64,000 bases of DNA from DASUSH01 sp963785155 (GTDB lineage: Bacteria; Actinomycetota; Thermoleophilia; Solirubrobacterales; 70-9), in the NCBI GenBank assembly GCA_963785155.1, contig CAWAUB010000006.1:310001-374000 (forward strand), read 5' to 3'. Below are positions 44,900 to 53,391 of the stretch, piece after piece. The translations under genes and the position numbers were made by a program. The number at the start of each line of letters is the position of its first letter. Position 1 is the stretch's first letter. Under the pieces are notes generated by a model, which searched no databases, was not told where the DNA came from, and saw nothing but the letters and a program-made list of their open reading frames with translations.

Positions 44900-45295
44900 T
44901 TAGGAGGAGTCCGAGAGGAGCTTCTTGTAGTCCTCGACGCTGAGCAGCCCGTCGGTCTCCGACGTATCGGTCAGCTTCACCTTCACCAGCCACCCCGCCC
45001 CGTACGGGTCGTCATTCAGCGTCTCCGGGCTGTCCGAGAGCGCCTCGTTCACCTCGACGATCTCGCCGGAGAGCGGGGCGTAGACGTCGGAGACGGCCTT
45101 GACCGATTCGAGCTCGGCGTACGGGGTGTCCTTCTTGATCTCGGCGCCGGACTCGGGCGGGTCGAAGAAGACGACCTCGCCGAGGGCGTCCTGGGCGTAC
45201 CAGGTGATTCCGAAGGTGGCGGTGTCCCCCTCGATCTTGGCCCAGTCGTGCTCGGGGTGGTAGAGGAGGTCGTCGGGGTAGCTCTCGTCTGCCAA
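44900..45295 (-). CDS. gcvH: Glycine cleavage system H protein
   Basis: 131 residues; 'YPDDLLYHPEHDWAKIEGDT', 'YAQDALGEVVFFDPPESGAE' and the lipoyl-lysine site 'AELESVKAVSDVYAPLSGE'. Carries the aminomethyl group between P and T proteins. It starts with TTG at 45293-45295, one base after the gcvT stop, consistent with coupling. Intact. Confidence 0.97.
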   Translation of the reverse strand: MADESYPDDLLYHPEHDWAKIEGDTATFGITWYAQDALGEVVFFDPPESGAEIKKDTPYAELESVKAVSDVYAPLSGEIVEVNEALSDSPETLNDDPYGAGWLVKVKLTDTSETDGLLSVEDYKKLLSDSS

Positions 45296-45296
45296 T

Positions 45297-46388
45297 TCAG
45301 TCTTCCTTCGTGTCCTTGGAGTAGAGGGGCCGGGACTCTATGCGCGCGGCGCGGCGCTTGCCCCTGACGTCGATCTCGATCTCGGTGCCGGGCTCGGCGA
45401 GCTCGGCGGTGACGTAGGCCATGCCCACTCCCTGCTCGAGGCAGGGCGAAAGAGTCCCGCTGGTAACGACGCCGGCGGGCTCGCCTTCGTGGATCACCTC
45501 GTTCCCCTGGCGGGGGATGCCGGGACCCGTGAGCGCGAAGGGGGCGAGCTTCTGCTGCGGCCCGGCCTCACGTGCGGCGGCGACCGCTTCGGACCCGATG
45601 AACCCCGTCGGCTCCTTGCAGATCCACCCCAGCCCGGCCTCGATCGGATTGCGGCCCTCGTCCATGTCGTTGCCGTAGAGGTGGAAGCAGGCCTCCAGGC
45701 GCAGCGTGTCGCGGGCGGCGAGGCCGGTGGGCGTCGCGCCGGCGTCCATCAGCGCCGACCAGAGCGCCGGCGCGGCGTCAGGCGGAAGCAGCACCTCCAC
45801 CCCGTCCTCGCCCGTGTAACCGGTGCCACAGACGAGGGCCTCGACGCCCTCTGCCACCGAGTCCTGAAGCGGGAGGACGGCCGTGTGCATCCGCAGCGGC
45901 AGCTTGCCGACGAAGAGCGCCCCGGCGAGCTCGCGGGCGTCGGGTCCCTGGATCGCGAGCATCGCGTAGTCATCGGCCGCATCGCGGGCCTCGGCGTCGA
46001 ACCCGCCGGCGTGCTCGGCCATCCAGCCCGCGTCCTTCTCGTGGTTCGCGGCGTTGGTGACGGTGAGGAAGCGGTCGGGCGCGAGCCGGTAGGTGAAGAG
46101 GTCGTCGAGAATGCCACCGTCCTCGCGGCAGAGGACCGAGTACTGGGCGCCGGACGCGTCGATCTTCGTCACGTCGTTGGAGAGGAGCCGCTGAAGGAGC
46201 TCCTCGGCCTGCGGCCCCTCGGTCGCCACCTCGCCCATGTGGGAGACGTCGAATACGCCGCAGCCGGTGCGCACCGCGACGTGCTCCTGGCGCACCCCCT
46301 CGTACTGCACGGGCATCTCCCAGCCGGCGAACGGGACGATCTTCGCCCCCGCCGCGACATGCTTCTCGAAAAGAGCGGTCCGCCTCAC
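45297..46388 (-). CDS. gcvT: Aminomethyltransferase (glycine cleavage T protein)
   Basis: 363 residues. 'KIVPFAGWEMPVQYEGVRQE', 'VFDVSHMGEVATEGPQAEEL', 'FLTVTNAANHEKDAGWMAEH' and 'GYTGEDGVEVLLPPDAA' identify the folate-binding T protein. GTG start at 46386-46388, 24 bases after the ftsZ stop. No glycine riboswitch or promoter fits in that gap, so gcvT-H-PA-PB appear to be expressed from the ftsZ transcript. Intact. Confidence 0.97.
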   Translation of the reverse strand: MRRTALFEKHVAAGAKIVPFAGWEMPVQYEGVRQEHVAVRTGCGVFDVSHMGEVATEGPQAEELLQRLLSNDVTKIDASGAQYSVLCREDGGILDDLFTYRLAPDRFLTVTNAANHEKDAGWMAEHAGGFDAEARDAADDYAMLAIQGPDARELAGALFVGKLPLRMHTAVLPLQDSVAEGVEALVCGTGYTGEDGVEVLLPPDAAPALWSALMDAGATPTGLAARDTLRLEACFHLYGNDMDEGRNPIEAGLGWICKEPTGFIGSEAVAAAREAGPQQKLAPFALTGPGIPRQGNEVIHEGEPAGVVTSGTLSPCLEQGVGMAYVTAELAEPGTEIEIDVRGKRRAARIESRPLYSKDTKED

Positions 46389-46412
46389 TCGCGTGAGGCT
46401 ATCGACGGGCCG

Positions 46413-47489
46413 TTAGTCCTTCAGGAAGGACGGAACGTCGATGTCGTCGTCGGAGACCTCGAGCGAGCGGATCTCCCGCGAGTCGGTGGCGATCTCGCGC
46501 TTACGGCTGCGCCGGCGGACCTCCGCGGGCTTGCGGGCGAGCAGCTCGAAGCCCTCGAAGCCGGTGGCCATCACGGTGACGCGAACCTCGTCGCCCATGC
46601 TCTGGTCGACGACCGCGCCGAAGATGATGTTGGCGCCCTTGTCGGCGGTGTCGACGACGACCGAGGCCGCCTCGTTCACCTCGAACAGGCCCAGGTCCTC
46701 GCCGCCGGTGATGTTGAGCAGCATGCCCGTCGCGCCCTCGATCGTCTGCTCGAGGAGCGGCGACGTGACGGCGGCCTTGGCGGCCTCGGTGGCGCGGCTC
46801 TCGCCGGAGGCGGAGCCGATCCCCATCAGCGCCGAGCCCGCGTCGGACATGATCGTCCGCACGTCGGCGAAGTCGAGGTTGATCAGGCCCGGGACGGTGA
46901 TCAGGTCGGTGATGCCCTGGACGCCCTGGCGCAGGATGTCGTCGGCCTTGCGGAACGCGTCGGTGATCGACTCACGCCGCTCGACGACCTGCAGCAGCTT
47001 CTCGTTCGGGACGATGATCAGGGTGTCGACGTTGGCGCGCAGCTTCTCGATCCCGTCGAGCGCCTGCTGCATCCGCCGCCGGCCCTCGAACTCGAAGGGC
47101 TTGGTGATGACGCCGACCGTGAGCGCGCCGATCTCGTCCTTGGCGATCTCCGCGATCACGGGGGCTGAGCCCGTGCCGGTGCCGCCACCTTCGCCCGCCG
47201 TGACGAAGACCATGTCGGCGCCCTTCAGCGCCTCCTTGATGTCGTCGCGGCTCTCCGCCGCCGCGCCGGCCCCGATCTCCGGGTTGCCGCCGGCGCCGAG
47301 GCCGCGGGTCAGCTCCTGGCCGATACCGAGCTTGATGTCGGCGTCGCAGGCAAGCAGCTGCTGCGCGTCGGTGTTGATCGCGATGAACTCAACGCCCTTG
47401 AGACCGGCGTCGACCATGCGACTGACGGCATTGGTTCCCCCGCCACCTGCACCGACCACCTTGATGACTGCCAGGTACGACGACTCCAT
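46413..47489 (-). CDS. ftsZ: Cell division protein FtsZ
   Basis: 358 residues. Tubulin GTPase: 'VVGAGGGGTNAVSRMVDAGL', the T4 loop 'VTAGEGGGTGTGSAPVIAEI', T7 loop 'NLDFADVRTIMSDAGSALMG'. The C-terminal linker is very short (about 35 residues) before the conserved tail 'DIDVPSFLKD' that binds FtsA/SepF/FtsW partners. ATG at 47487-47489 follows GAGAGG. Preceded by a 249-base region with its own promoter candidates. Intact. Confidence 0.98.
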   Translation of the reverse strand: MESSYLAVIKVVGAGGGGTNAVSRMVDAGLKGVEFIAINTDAQQLLACDADIKLGIGQELTRGLGAGGNPEIGAGAAAESRDDIKEALKGADMVFVTAGEGGGTGTGSAPVIAEIAKDEIGALTVGVITKPFEFEGRRRMQQALDGIEKLRANVDTLIIVPNEKLLQVVERRESITDAFRKADDILRQGVQGITDLITVPGLINLDFADVRTIMSDAGSALMGIGSASGESRATEAAKAAVTSPLLEQTIEGATGMLLNITGGEDLGLFEVNEAASVVVDTADKGANIIFGAVVDQSMGDEVRVTVMATGFEGFELLARKPAEVRRRSRKREIATDSREIRSLEVSDDDIDVPSFLKD

Positions 47490-47581
47490 CTCGACCTCTC
47501 GTTCAGACTCCCATCGCGTTTCCGTCCGACCTTCAAGCGATGCTGGAGGGTTGCGGACGCTGCGCGCTTCAGAACGTGCCT

Positions 47582-47610
47582 AAAGTAGGGGATAACGGGC
47601 GCGGTGTCAA
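47582..47610 (-). promoter_or_regulatory. Promoter candidate for ftsZ (and the gcv genes)
   Basis: Minus strand TTGACA (47605-47610), 17-base spacer, TACTTT (47582-47587), in an AT-richer stretch. A second TTGACA lies 11 bases further upstream (47616-47621). Transcript start would be about 85 bases before the ftsZ ATG. Confidence 0.5.
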
Positions 47611-47681
47611 TTCGCTGTCAACGCCGAGAGGGGGCGCCAACTCTCAAGGCCAGATTGAGACTTTCGCTACCTTCAGGTTGG

Positions 47682-47729
47682 GGTTGAGGCTTTATTCGTG
47701 CCTGGAAACGGGGGTAATCCGGGTTGAGG
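47682..47729. repeat. Spaced direct repeat GGTTGAGG upstream of ftsZ
   Basis: GGGTTGAGG occurs at 47681-47689 and 47721-47729, exactly 40 bp apart (about four helical turns), 70-120 bp upstream of the -35 box. It is a candidate activator or repressor site; no known regulator is assigned. Confidence 0.4.
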
Positions 47730-47738
47730 GATTCGGGC

Positions 47739-48758
47739 TCACGGCGCGGGAGTCGCGCCTGCAACCCCGGTTGCAGGGTCCACAGGCGGCGCCGTCGCCG
47801 CGGGGTCCGGGGCCGGCACGGGCGCGGCCGGCAGCGGCGCAGCGGCAGGGTCAACGGGCGCCGCGGCGGGGTCGACGGGCGCCGCGGGCACCGGCGCGGT
47901 GGGCGCCGTGGCGGCCTCCTCGATGTCGTCGACGGCGGATTCGGGGAGCGGTGCGCCGCCCACCGCCGGGCGGCCGGGGATCCTCACGTCGATGTAGGAG
48001 AGCTGGTCGAGCTTGGGGTTCGCGAGGATCGCAGCGGCGGCGGCCCACTTCGCGGCCGCGTTCGAGGAATCGCCGAAGCGGATCTCGATCCCGCCGACCA
48101 TCTCGGCGATGACGCCGTGCTCCTTGTCGACGGCCATGGCCTTGACTGCCGGGAGTAGCGGCAACGGGGCCGCCCCCATCACCTCGGCCTGCGTCCGGGC
48201 GACTCCCTCCAGCCGCCCCTCGGAGGGCGGGTTCTTCAGTTGGATGACCGGCAGCTCGAGGTCGGTGGCGGGCACCCCGGAGAGGACGGTGCCGTCACCG
48301 GCGACGGCGACCCCCTCCTCCGCTCCGACCGTCGCCACCGGGACACGTTCGGTGACGGTGATGGCCAGGTGGTGGGGAAAGCCGGGATCGACGGCGATCG
48401 AGGCCACGGTCGGATAGCCCTTGACCGCCCGCTCGAGCGACGCGACGTCCATGTTCAGGGTGGTCATCTGCTTGGCGGCGCCGGTCAACGCGGCGCTCAC
48501 CTCCTCCTCGGCGTGGGCGACCCCGGAGATATCGACGTCCTCGACGGCGACCAGCGATGAGCTGCGGAACCAGAACATGTAGGTGGCCGCGAGGATCGCG
48601 GCGAGGACCATCCCAAGGAGAATCCGGCGGCGCGTCCGCTTGGAAGGGGCCTTCAGGAGCGCGCCGGGGAGGCGGAAGACGGTGCGGGGAAGAGCGACCG
48701 CGCCTCGCGGCACGGCGCGCACGGCCTTGCCGAGGTCGGCTGCAAACGGTGATGCCAC
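47739..48758 (-). CDS. ftsQ: Cell division protein FtsQ with Pro/Ala-rich tail
   Basis: 339 residues. Cytoplasmic basic N-terminus, one membrane helix 'ILLGMVLAAILAATYMFWF', POTRA domain 'SSLVAVEDVDISGVAHAEEE' and FtsQ/DivIB beta domain 'VASIAVDPGFPHHLAITVTE'. The final ~70 residues are almost only Ala, Pro, Val and Asp, a long extracytoplasmic extension. The tail resembles that of FtsL in the same cluster. ATG/GTG start at 48758, 42 bases after murB. Confidence 0.92.
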   Translation of the reverse strand: MASPFAADLGKAVRAVPRGAVALPRTVFRLPGALLKAPSKRTRRRILLGMVLAAILAATYMFWFRSSSLVAVEDVDISGVAHAEEEVSAALTGAAKQMTTLNMDVASLERAVKGYPTVASIAVDPGFPHHLAITVTERVPVATVGAEEGVAVAGDGTVLSGVPATDLELPVIQLKNPPSEGRLEGVARTQAEVMGAAPLPLLPAVKAMAVDKEHGVIAEMVGGIEIRFGDSSNAAAKWAAAAAILANPKLDQLSYIDVRIPGRPAVGGAPLPESAVDDIEEAATAPTAPVPAAPVDPAAAPVDPAAAPLPAAPVPAPDPAATAPPVDPATGVAGATPAP

Positions 48759-48800
48759 GCACGACCCCTTCGCGGCGGGCCGCCGAATTCCTCGCGAGCT

Positions 48801-49724
48801 TTAGGAGAGCTCCCAGCCGGCCGGCCACTCGGCCTCGCCGAGCACCTGAACCTCCGGCTCGAGCACGATCCCGAACTTCTCGTGGACCCGGCGGCGGCCC
48901 TCGGCCATCAGGGCGAGGATGTCGGCAGTGGTCGCCTCCCCGGCGTTCTCGACGAAGTTGGCGTGCTTGGGCGAGAAGCGGGCGCCGCCGACCTGAAGCC
49001 CCTGACAACCGGCGGCCTCGAGCAGCTGGCCGGCGGTTCTGCCCTCGGCGCGCTCGTCGTCGGGGTTCTTGAAGGTCGAGCCGAAGGTCTTGATCCCTGA
49101 CGGCTGGGCCTCACGGCGCTGCGTGCGCATCGCCTCCATCCGCTCCTTGACGTCGGCGCTCTCCTCCTCGGTGAGGGCGAAGCTTGCCCGGGCCACGACC
49201 TGGCCAGGCTGGAGGTTCGAGTGGCGGTAGGTGAACCCGAGGTCCCCGGGCTCGCGGCGCGCGGTCTCCGCAGCCGTGACGACGTCCACCCATTCGAGGC
49301 AGCGGGCGAGTTGTCCGCCGTAGGCGTTGGCGTTCATCCGCACCGCACCGCCGACGGTGCCGGGGATATTGATCCCGAACTCCAGTCCGGCGAGGCCCCA
49401 ACCCGCCGCTTTCGCCGCCGCCGAAGGCAGGCGGGCGCCGCCGCCGCAGAGCAAATGGTCTTCGCGTTCCGGATCCCGTTCGATCGTCGCGAGCTCGCCG
49501 GCGAGCTTCAGGACGAGTCCGTCGACCCCTGAGTCGGCCACGAGCAGGTTGGAGCCCGAGCCGACCATCTCGACCGAGTGGCCCTCGCCGGCCGCCCAGG
49601 CGAGGATCTCGGCCAACCCGGCCTCCGACTCCGGGCGGGCGAAGAACTCGGCGTTGCCACCGGCGCGCACCGTGGTGAGCCGCGCCATCGGGTAGTCGTG
49701 TTCGACCCCTTCCGGAAGGCTCAC
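48801..49724 (-). CDS. murB: UDP-N-acetylenolpyruvoylglucosamine reductase
   Basis: 307 residues. 'RLTTVRAGGNAEFFARPESE' (FAD), 'MVGSGSNLLVADSGVDGLVL', 'GLAGLEFGINIPGTVGGAVR' and 'STFKNPDDERAEGRTAGQLL' (catalytic Ser at 'GSTFKNP'), type I MurB. Makes UDP-MurNAc. GTG start overlaps the murC stop. Intact. Confidence 0.97.
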   Translation of the reverse strand: MSLPEGVEHDYPMARLTTVRAGGNAEFFARPESEAGLAEILAWAAGEGHSVEMVGSGSNLLVADSGVDGLVLKLAGELATIERDPEREDHLLCGGGARLPSAAAKAAGWGLAGLEFGINIPGTVGGAVRMNANAYGGQLARCLEWVDVVTAAETARREPGDLGFTYRHSNLQPGQVVARASFALTEEESADVKERMEAMRTQRREAQPSGIKTFGSTFKNPDDERAEGRTAGQLLEAAGCQGLQVGGARFSPKHANFVENAGEATTADILALMAEGRRRVHEKFGIVLEPEVQVLGEAEWPAGWELS

Positions 49725-51029
49725 GAGTCGGCCTCCACCAGCTTCGCGGCGAAATGCTCGCCGATGTCCCCGGCGCCAAGGGCGACGACGACGTCCCCCT
49801 CCCCCAGCCTCGGCTCGAGCGCGCGGATCGCACTCTCCGCGTCACGCAACCACCAGACGGGCCGCCCGCCGGCACGATCGGCCGCGGCCTCGGCGACCTG
49901 AAGCCCGCTGACCCCGGCCAGCTCGCCGACCGGCTCCTCCCGGGCCGGGTAGACCTCGAGGACGCCGATCACGTCCGCGGCGGCGAGGGCGGCGCCGAAT
50001 CCGTCGGCCAGCGCCTTCGTCCGCGAGTAGAGGTGCGGTTGGAAGACGGCGATCAGCCGCTTCGGGTCGAGCCCGCGGAGGGCGTCGAGCGCCGCGGCCA
50101 CCTCGGTCGGGTGGTGGGCGTAGTCGTCGTAGACCGCCGCGCCGTTGACGCGACCCCTGAGCTCGAGGCGGCGCCGCATCCCCGGGAAGTCCGCGAGAGC
50201 GGCGGCGAAGGCATCGACGTCGAGGCCGGCGAGCTCGACCGCGGCGATCGCCCCGCGAGCGTTGAGGAGGTTGTGGCGGCCGGGGACGGCGAGGGCGAGC
50301 GGGTCGGGTCCTGGCGATCCCTCATCGAAGCGCGCGACCCGCGCCCCCGAGGTCGACCTCCTGGCTCCACCCCGGGCCGACAGCAACGCCGGTGGCCGGT
50401 GCCACGAACTCGCGGAAGGCCTCGTGGAGCTCGGCGGTCGTGCGCCAGCGGGAGTGGTGGTCGAGCTCGATGTTGGTGACGACGGCGACCTCGGGCCGCA
50501 GCTTCAGGAAGCTCCCGTCGGACTCGTCGGCCTCGGCGACGATCCATTCGCTCTCGCCCCAGCCCGCGTTCGCCGCGTCGCCGCCGGGGCCGACTCCCGG
50601 CAGTTCGCCGCCGAGCAGGAACGGAACGTCGACGCCGGCGTTGCGGAGGCCGTGGGCCAGCATCCCGGCGGTCGTCGTCTTCCCGTGGGTGCCGGAGACG
50701 GCGATCAATCGCCGCTCGGCGCATATCTCGGCGAGCAGATCACCGCGGTGGATCACGCGCTGGTCTCGCTCCCGAGCACGCGCCAGCTCCGGGTTGTCCT
50801 CACCGATCGCGGTGGAGACGACGATGTCGGCTCCCGCGGGCACGGTGTCGGGGTCGTGACCAACCTGGGGATCCAGGCCGGCGTCGCGGAGGCGGCGCAG
50901 GTAGGAGGAGTCGGCGCGATCGGATCCGGTGACCTTCGCGCCGAGGCCGTCGCAAACGAGCGCCAGCGCGCTCATGCCGGCGCCGCCAATCGCGATGAAG
51001 TGGAGCTCCCGTCCGGACCAGTCGCTCAT
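49721..51029 (-). CDS. murC: UDP-N-acetylmuramate--L-alanine ligase, one frame break
   Basis: MSDWSGRELHFIAIGGAGMS start, 'RRLIAVSGTHGKTTTAGMLA' (ATP loop), 'EWIVAEADESDGSFLKLRPE', then a break near 50345, then 'LALAVPGRHNLLNARGAIAA', 'YDDYAHHPTEVAAALDALRG' and 'RLIAVFQPHLYSRTKALADG'. About 435 residues. ATG at 51027-51029. Essential enzyme, so the break is probably an error. Confidence 0.96.
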
Positions 51030-51042
51030 CGCGAACAGGATC

Positions 51043-52134
51043 TCAGCCGCCCGCGGCCGCGAGCACCTCGGCCGCGATCCGCTCGGCGGCGTCGGGACGG
51101 GCCAGCGACCGGGATTCCGCGGCCATCCGCTCCAGTCGGGGCTCATCGGCGAGCAGGCCCGACGCCTCGCGTGCCAGCCGCTCGGGGGTGAGCTCGTCGT
51201 CGTCGATCGCGACCGCGGCGCCGGCCTCGGCCATCCATGCCGCGTTCGACGTCTGATGGTCCGCGCTTGCGTACGGGAATGGGACGAGGATCGCCGGCCG
51301 GCCGGCAGCGGCAACCTCGAAAATCGATCCGCCCGAGCGGGCGAGGACCAGGTCGGAGGCCGCGAGCGCGTCGCCGAGGTCGGGCTCGTACTCGAGCAGG
51401 ACGTAGCGCTCGGCACCGCTTCTATCGAGCCCAGCCCGGATCTCCTCGTAATCACGGCGCCCGGCGATATGGAGCACCCAGAAGTCCTGGGTCCCCGCGA
51501 ACGCGGCGAGTGCCGCCTGGTTGATCGTTCGGGCGCCGAGGCTGCCGCCGAAGACGAGCAGGCATTTCGCCTCCGGCGGGATGCCGAAGCGCTCGCGGGC
51601 GGTGGATCGGTCGGCCGCAAGGATGGCGGCCGGGACAGGGCGCCCGGTGACGAGGTAGCGCTCGCCGTCCAGCCCGTCGATCGGAAAGGCGAGGCAGACG
51701 CGGCGGGCGCGGCGGGCGAGCAGGCGGTTGGCGAGGCCCAGGTGGCTGTCGGCCTCGGTCAGGACAAGGGGAAGCCGCCGTCGCAGCGCGGCCAGGCCCG
51801 CCGGCCCGGCGACATAGCCGCCGCCGCCGAGGACGACCGTGGCGCCGCGATCGCGCAGGACCCGCGACGCCGCCGGGATCGCCGCCGCTGCTCGAACCGC
51901 AGCCGCCGCGGCCTTTAGGGGATTCCGCCGGTCCAGGCCGCGCACGTCCAGGAAGTCGATCTCGTAGCCCGCGGCCGGCACCAGGTCCTCCTCGGCGCGA
52001 CCCCGCGTGCCGAGGAACGAAACCTTCGCGCCCTCAGCCCGCAGCGCGTCGGCGACGGCCAGCGCCGGCACCACGTGCCCGGCTGTTCCGCCCGCCGCCA
52101 CCACGACCGTTGCTCTGTGTTCGCTTGCGTCCAC
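51043..52134 (-). CDS. murG: UDP-GlcNAc:lipid I N-acetylglucosaminyltransferase
   Basis: 363 residues from GTG at 52132-52134 (VDASEHRATVVVAAGGTAGH). GT28 motifs: 'AGGTAGHVVPALAVADAL', 'VVLGGGGYVAGPAGLAAL', 'LLVFGGSLGARTINQAAL' and 'LVLARSGGSIFEVAAAGRPA'. Makes lipid II at the inner face of the membrane. Its start lies about 100 bases inside the end of ftsW. Intact. Confidence 0.97.
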   Translation of the reverse strand: MDASEHRATVVVAAGGTAGHVVPALAVADALRAEGAKVSFLGTRGRAEEDLVPAAGYEIDFLDVRGLDRRNPLKAAAAAVRAAAAIPAASRVLRDRGATVVLGGGGYVAGPAGLAALRRRLPLVLTEADSHLGLANRLLARRARRVCLAFPIDGLDGERYLVTGRPVPAAILAADRSTARERFGIPPEAKCLLVFGGSLGARTINQAALAAFAGTQDFWVLHIAGRRDYEEIRAGLDRSGAERYVLLEYEPDLGDALAASDLVLARSGGSIFEVAAAGRPAILVPFPYASADHQTSNAAWMAEAGAAVAIDDDELTPERLAREASGLLADEPRLERMAAESRSLARPDAAERIAAEVLAAAGG

Positions 52135-53391
52135 CCTCGACCGCGCGCAGTCTCGCACCGCCGCCCCCCGGCTTCGGGCGCGGACGGGCCTTCGGCTTCG
52201 ATTTCGTGCGTGACTTGGGCTTCGCCTTCTTGCTCACCGCAGCCCTCCCGCTGGCGATGTTGAGCAGCAGCCCGACCGAGGCAAGCATCACCAGCAGGCT
52301 CGAGTTGCCGTAGGAGACGAACGGGAGTGGCACCCCGGTGAGGGGGGCCAGGCCCATCACCGCGAAGAGGTTGAGCGACGCCTGGACGAGGATCATCGCC
52401 GTCAGTCCCGCGGCGAGGAGCTTCTGGTAGCGGTCCTTGGCCCGCTGGGCGGTCCGGAAGCCGGCGTAGCCGAAGAGCCCGAAGAGGGCGATGAGCAGCC
52501 CGATCCCGACCAGGCCGAGCTCCTCGCCGATCACCGCCGCGATCATGTCCGTGTGGGCCTCGGGCAAATAGAAGGCCTTCTGCACGCTTTCGCCGAGGCC
52601 GACGCCGAAGACACCGCCCGAGCCAAGCGCGATCGATGCCTGGATCCCCTGGAAGCCCGCTCCGCCGGCATCGGCGCTCGGGTTCAGGAAACTGGTCAGG
52701 CGCTCCATCCGGTAGGGCTCGATCACGATCATCAGCAGGACGATCGCGAGCAGCGAGCCGCCGATCAGTGCCAGGTGGCGGAGCTTGATCCCGGCCGCGA
52801 CGAGCAGCATCGCCACGGAGAACGCGGCGATCATCGCCGTGCCGAGGTCGGGCTCGAAGACGATCAGCGCGCAGACGGCCCCGGCAACCGCGAGGTAGGG
52901 GACGAGGGTGCGCAGCTCGTTGGTGATCTTCGGCTGGGTCGCGAACAGGTGCGCGCCGTAGAGGATCAGCGAGATCTTCGCGATCTCCGCCGGCTGAACC
53001 TGGAAGAAGCCGAAGCCGATCCAGCGGGTCGCGCCGTTTGCCTCGACGCCGATCGCCGGGGACGTGGACGACCAGCAGGAGGATGAACGAGAGCGCGAGC
53101 AGCGCCCCCGTCAGCGGACGCACGATCGCGACGCCGCGGGCGGCGAGGATCTTCAGGGCGATGAGGCCGACGGCGCCGAAGATCACCGTTCGCTTCAGGT
53201 AGTAGGCGCTGTCGCCTGACTCGCCGAGCAGCGAGGTCGTCGAGCTGGCGCTGAAAACCATCACCACGCCGAAGGCGACCAGGCAGAGGGTTGCCGTGAG
53301 CAGGACCGAGTACTCGACCGGGGGCGCCCCCCGCTTCGCCCTCGCGCCGGCCCAGGAGCCGGCGCGGCGACGCCGCGCTGACCGCGCTCAT
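52034..53391 (-). CDS. ftsW: Lipid II polymerase / cell-division protein FtsW, two frame breaks
   Basis: SEDS family. From ATG at 53389-53391 (overlapping the murD stop, ATGA) through a break near 53320 in a G6/C5 run to 'VEYSVLLTATLCLVAFGVVM' and 'VFSASSTTSLLGESGDSAYY', then a break near 53056 to 'GATRWIGFGFFQVQPAEIAK', 'VFEPDLGTAMIAAFSVAMLL' and 'GVPLPFVSYGNSSLLVMLAS'. About 450 residues with a 60-residue basic tail (KKAKPKSRTKSKPKARPRPK) that overlaps murG. Works with FtsI in septal wall synthesis. Confidence 0.94.

Noticed and set aside
46389..46412. Glycine riboswitch before gcvT
   Set aside because: Only 24 bases separate ftsZ and gcvT; no room for the aptamer.
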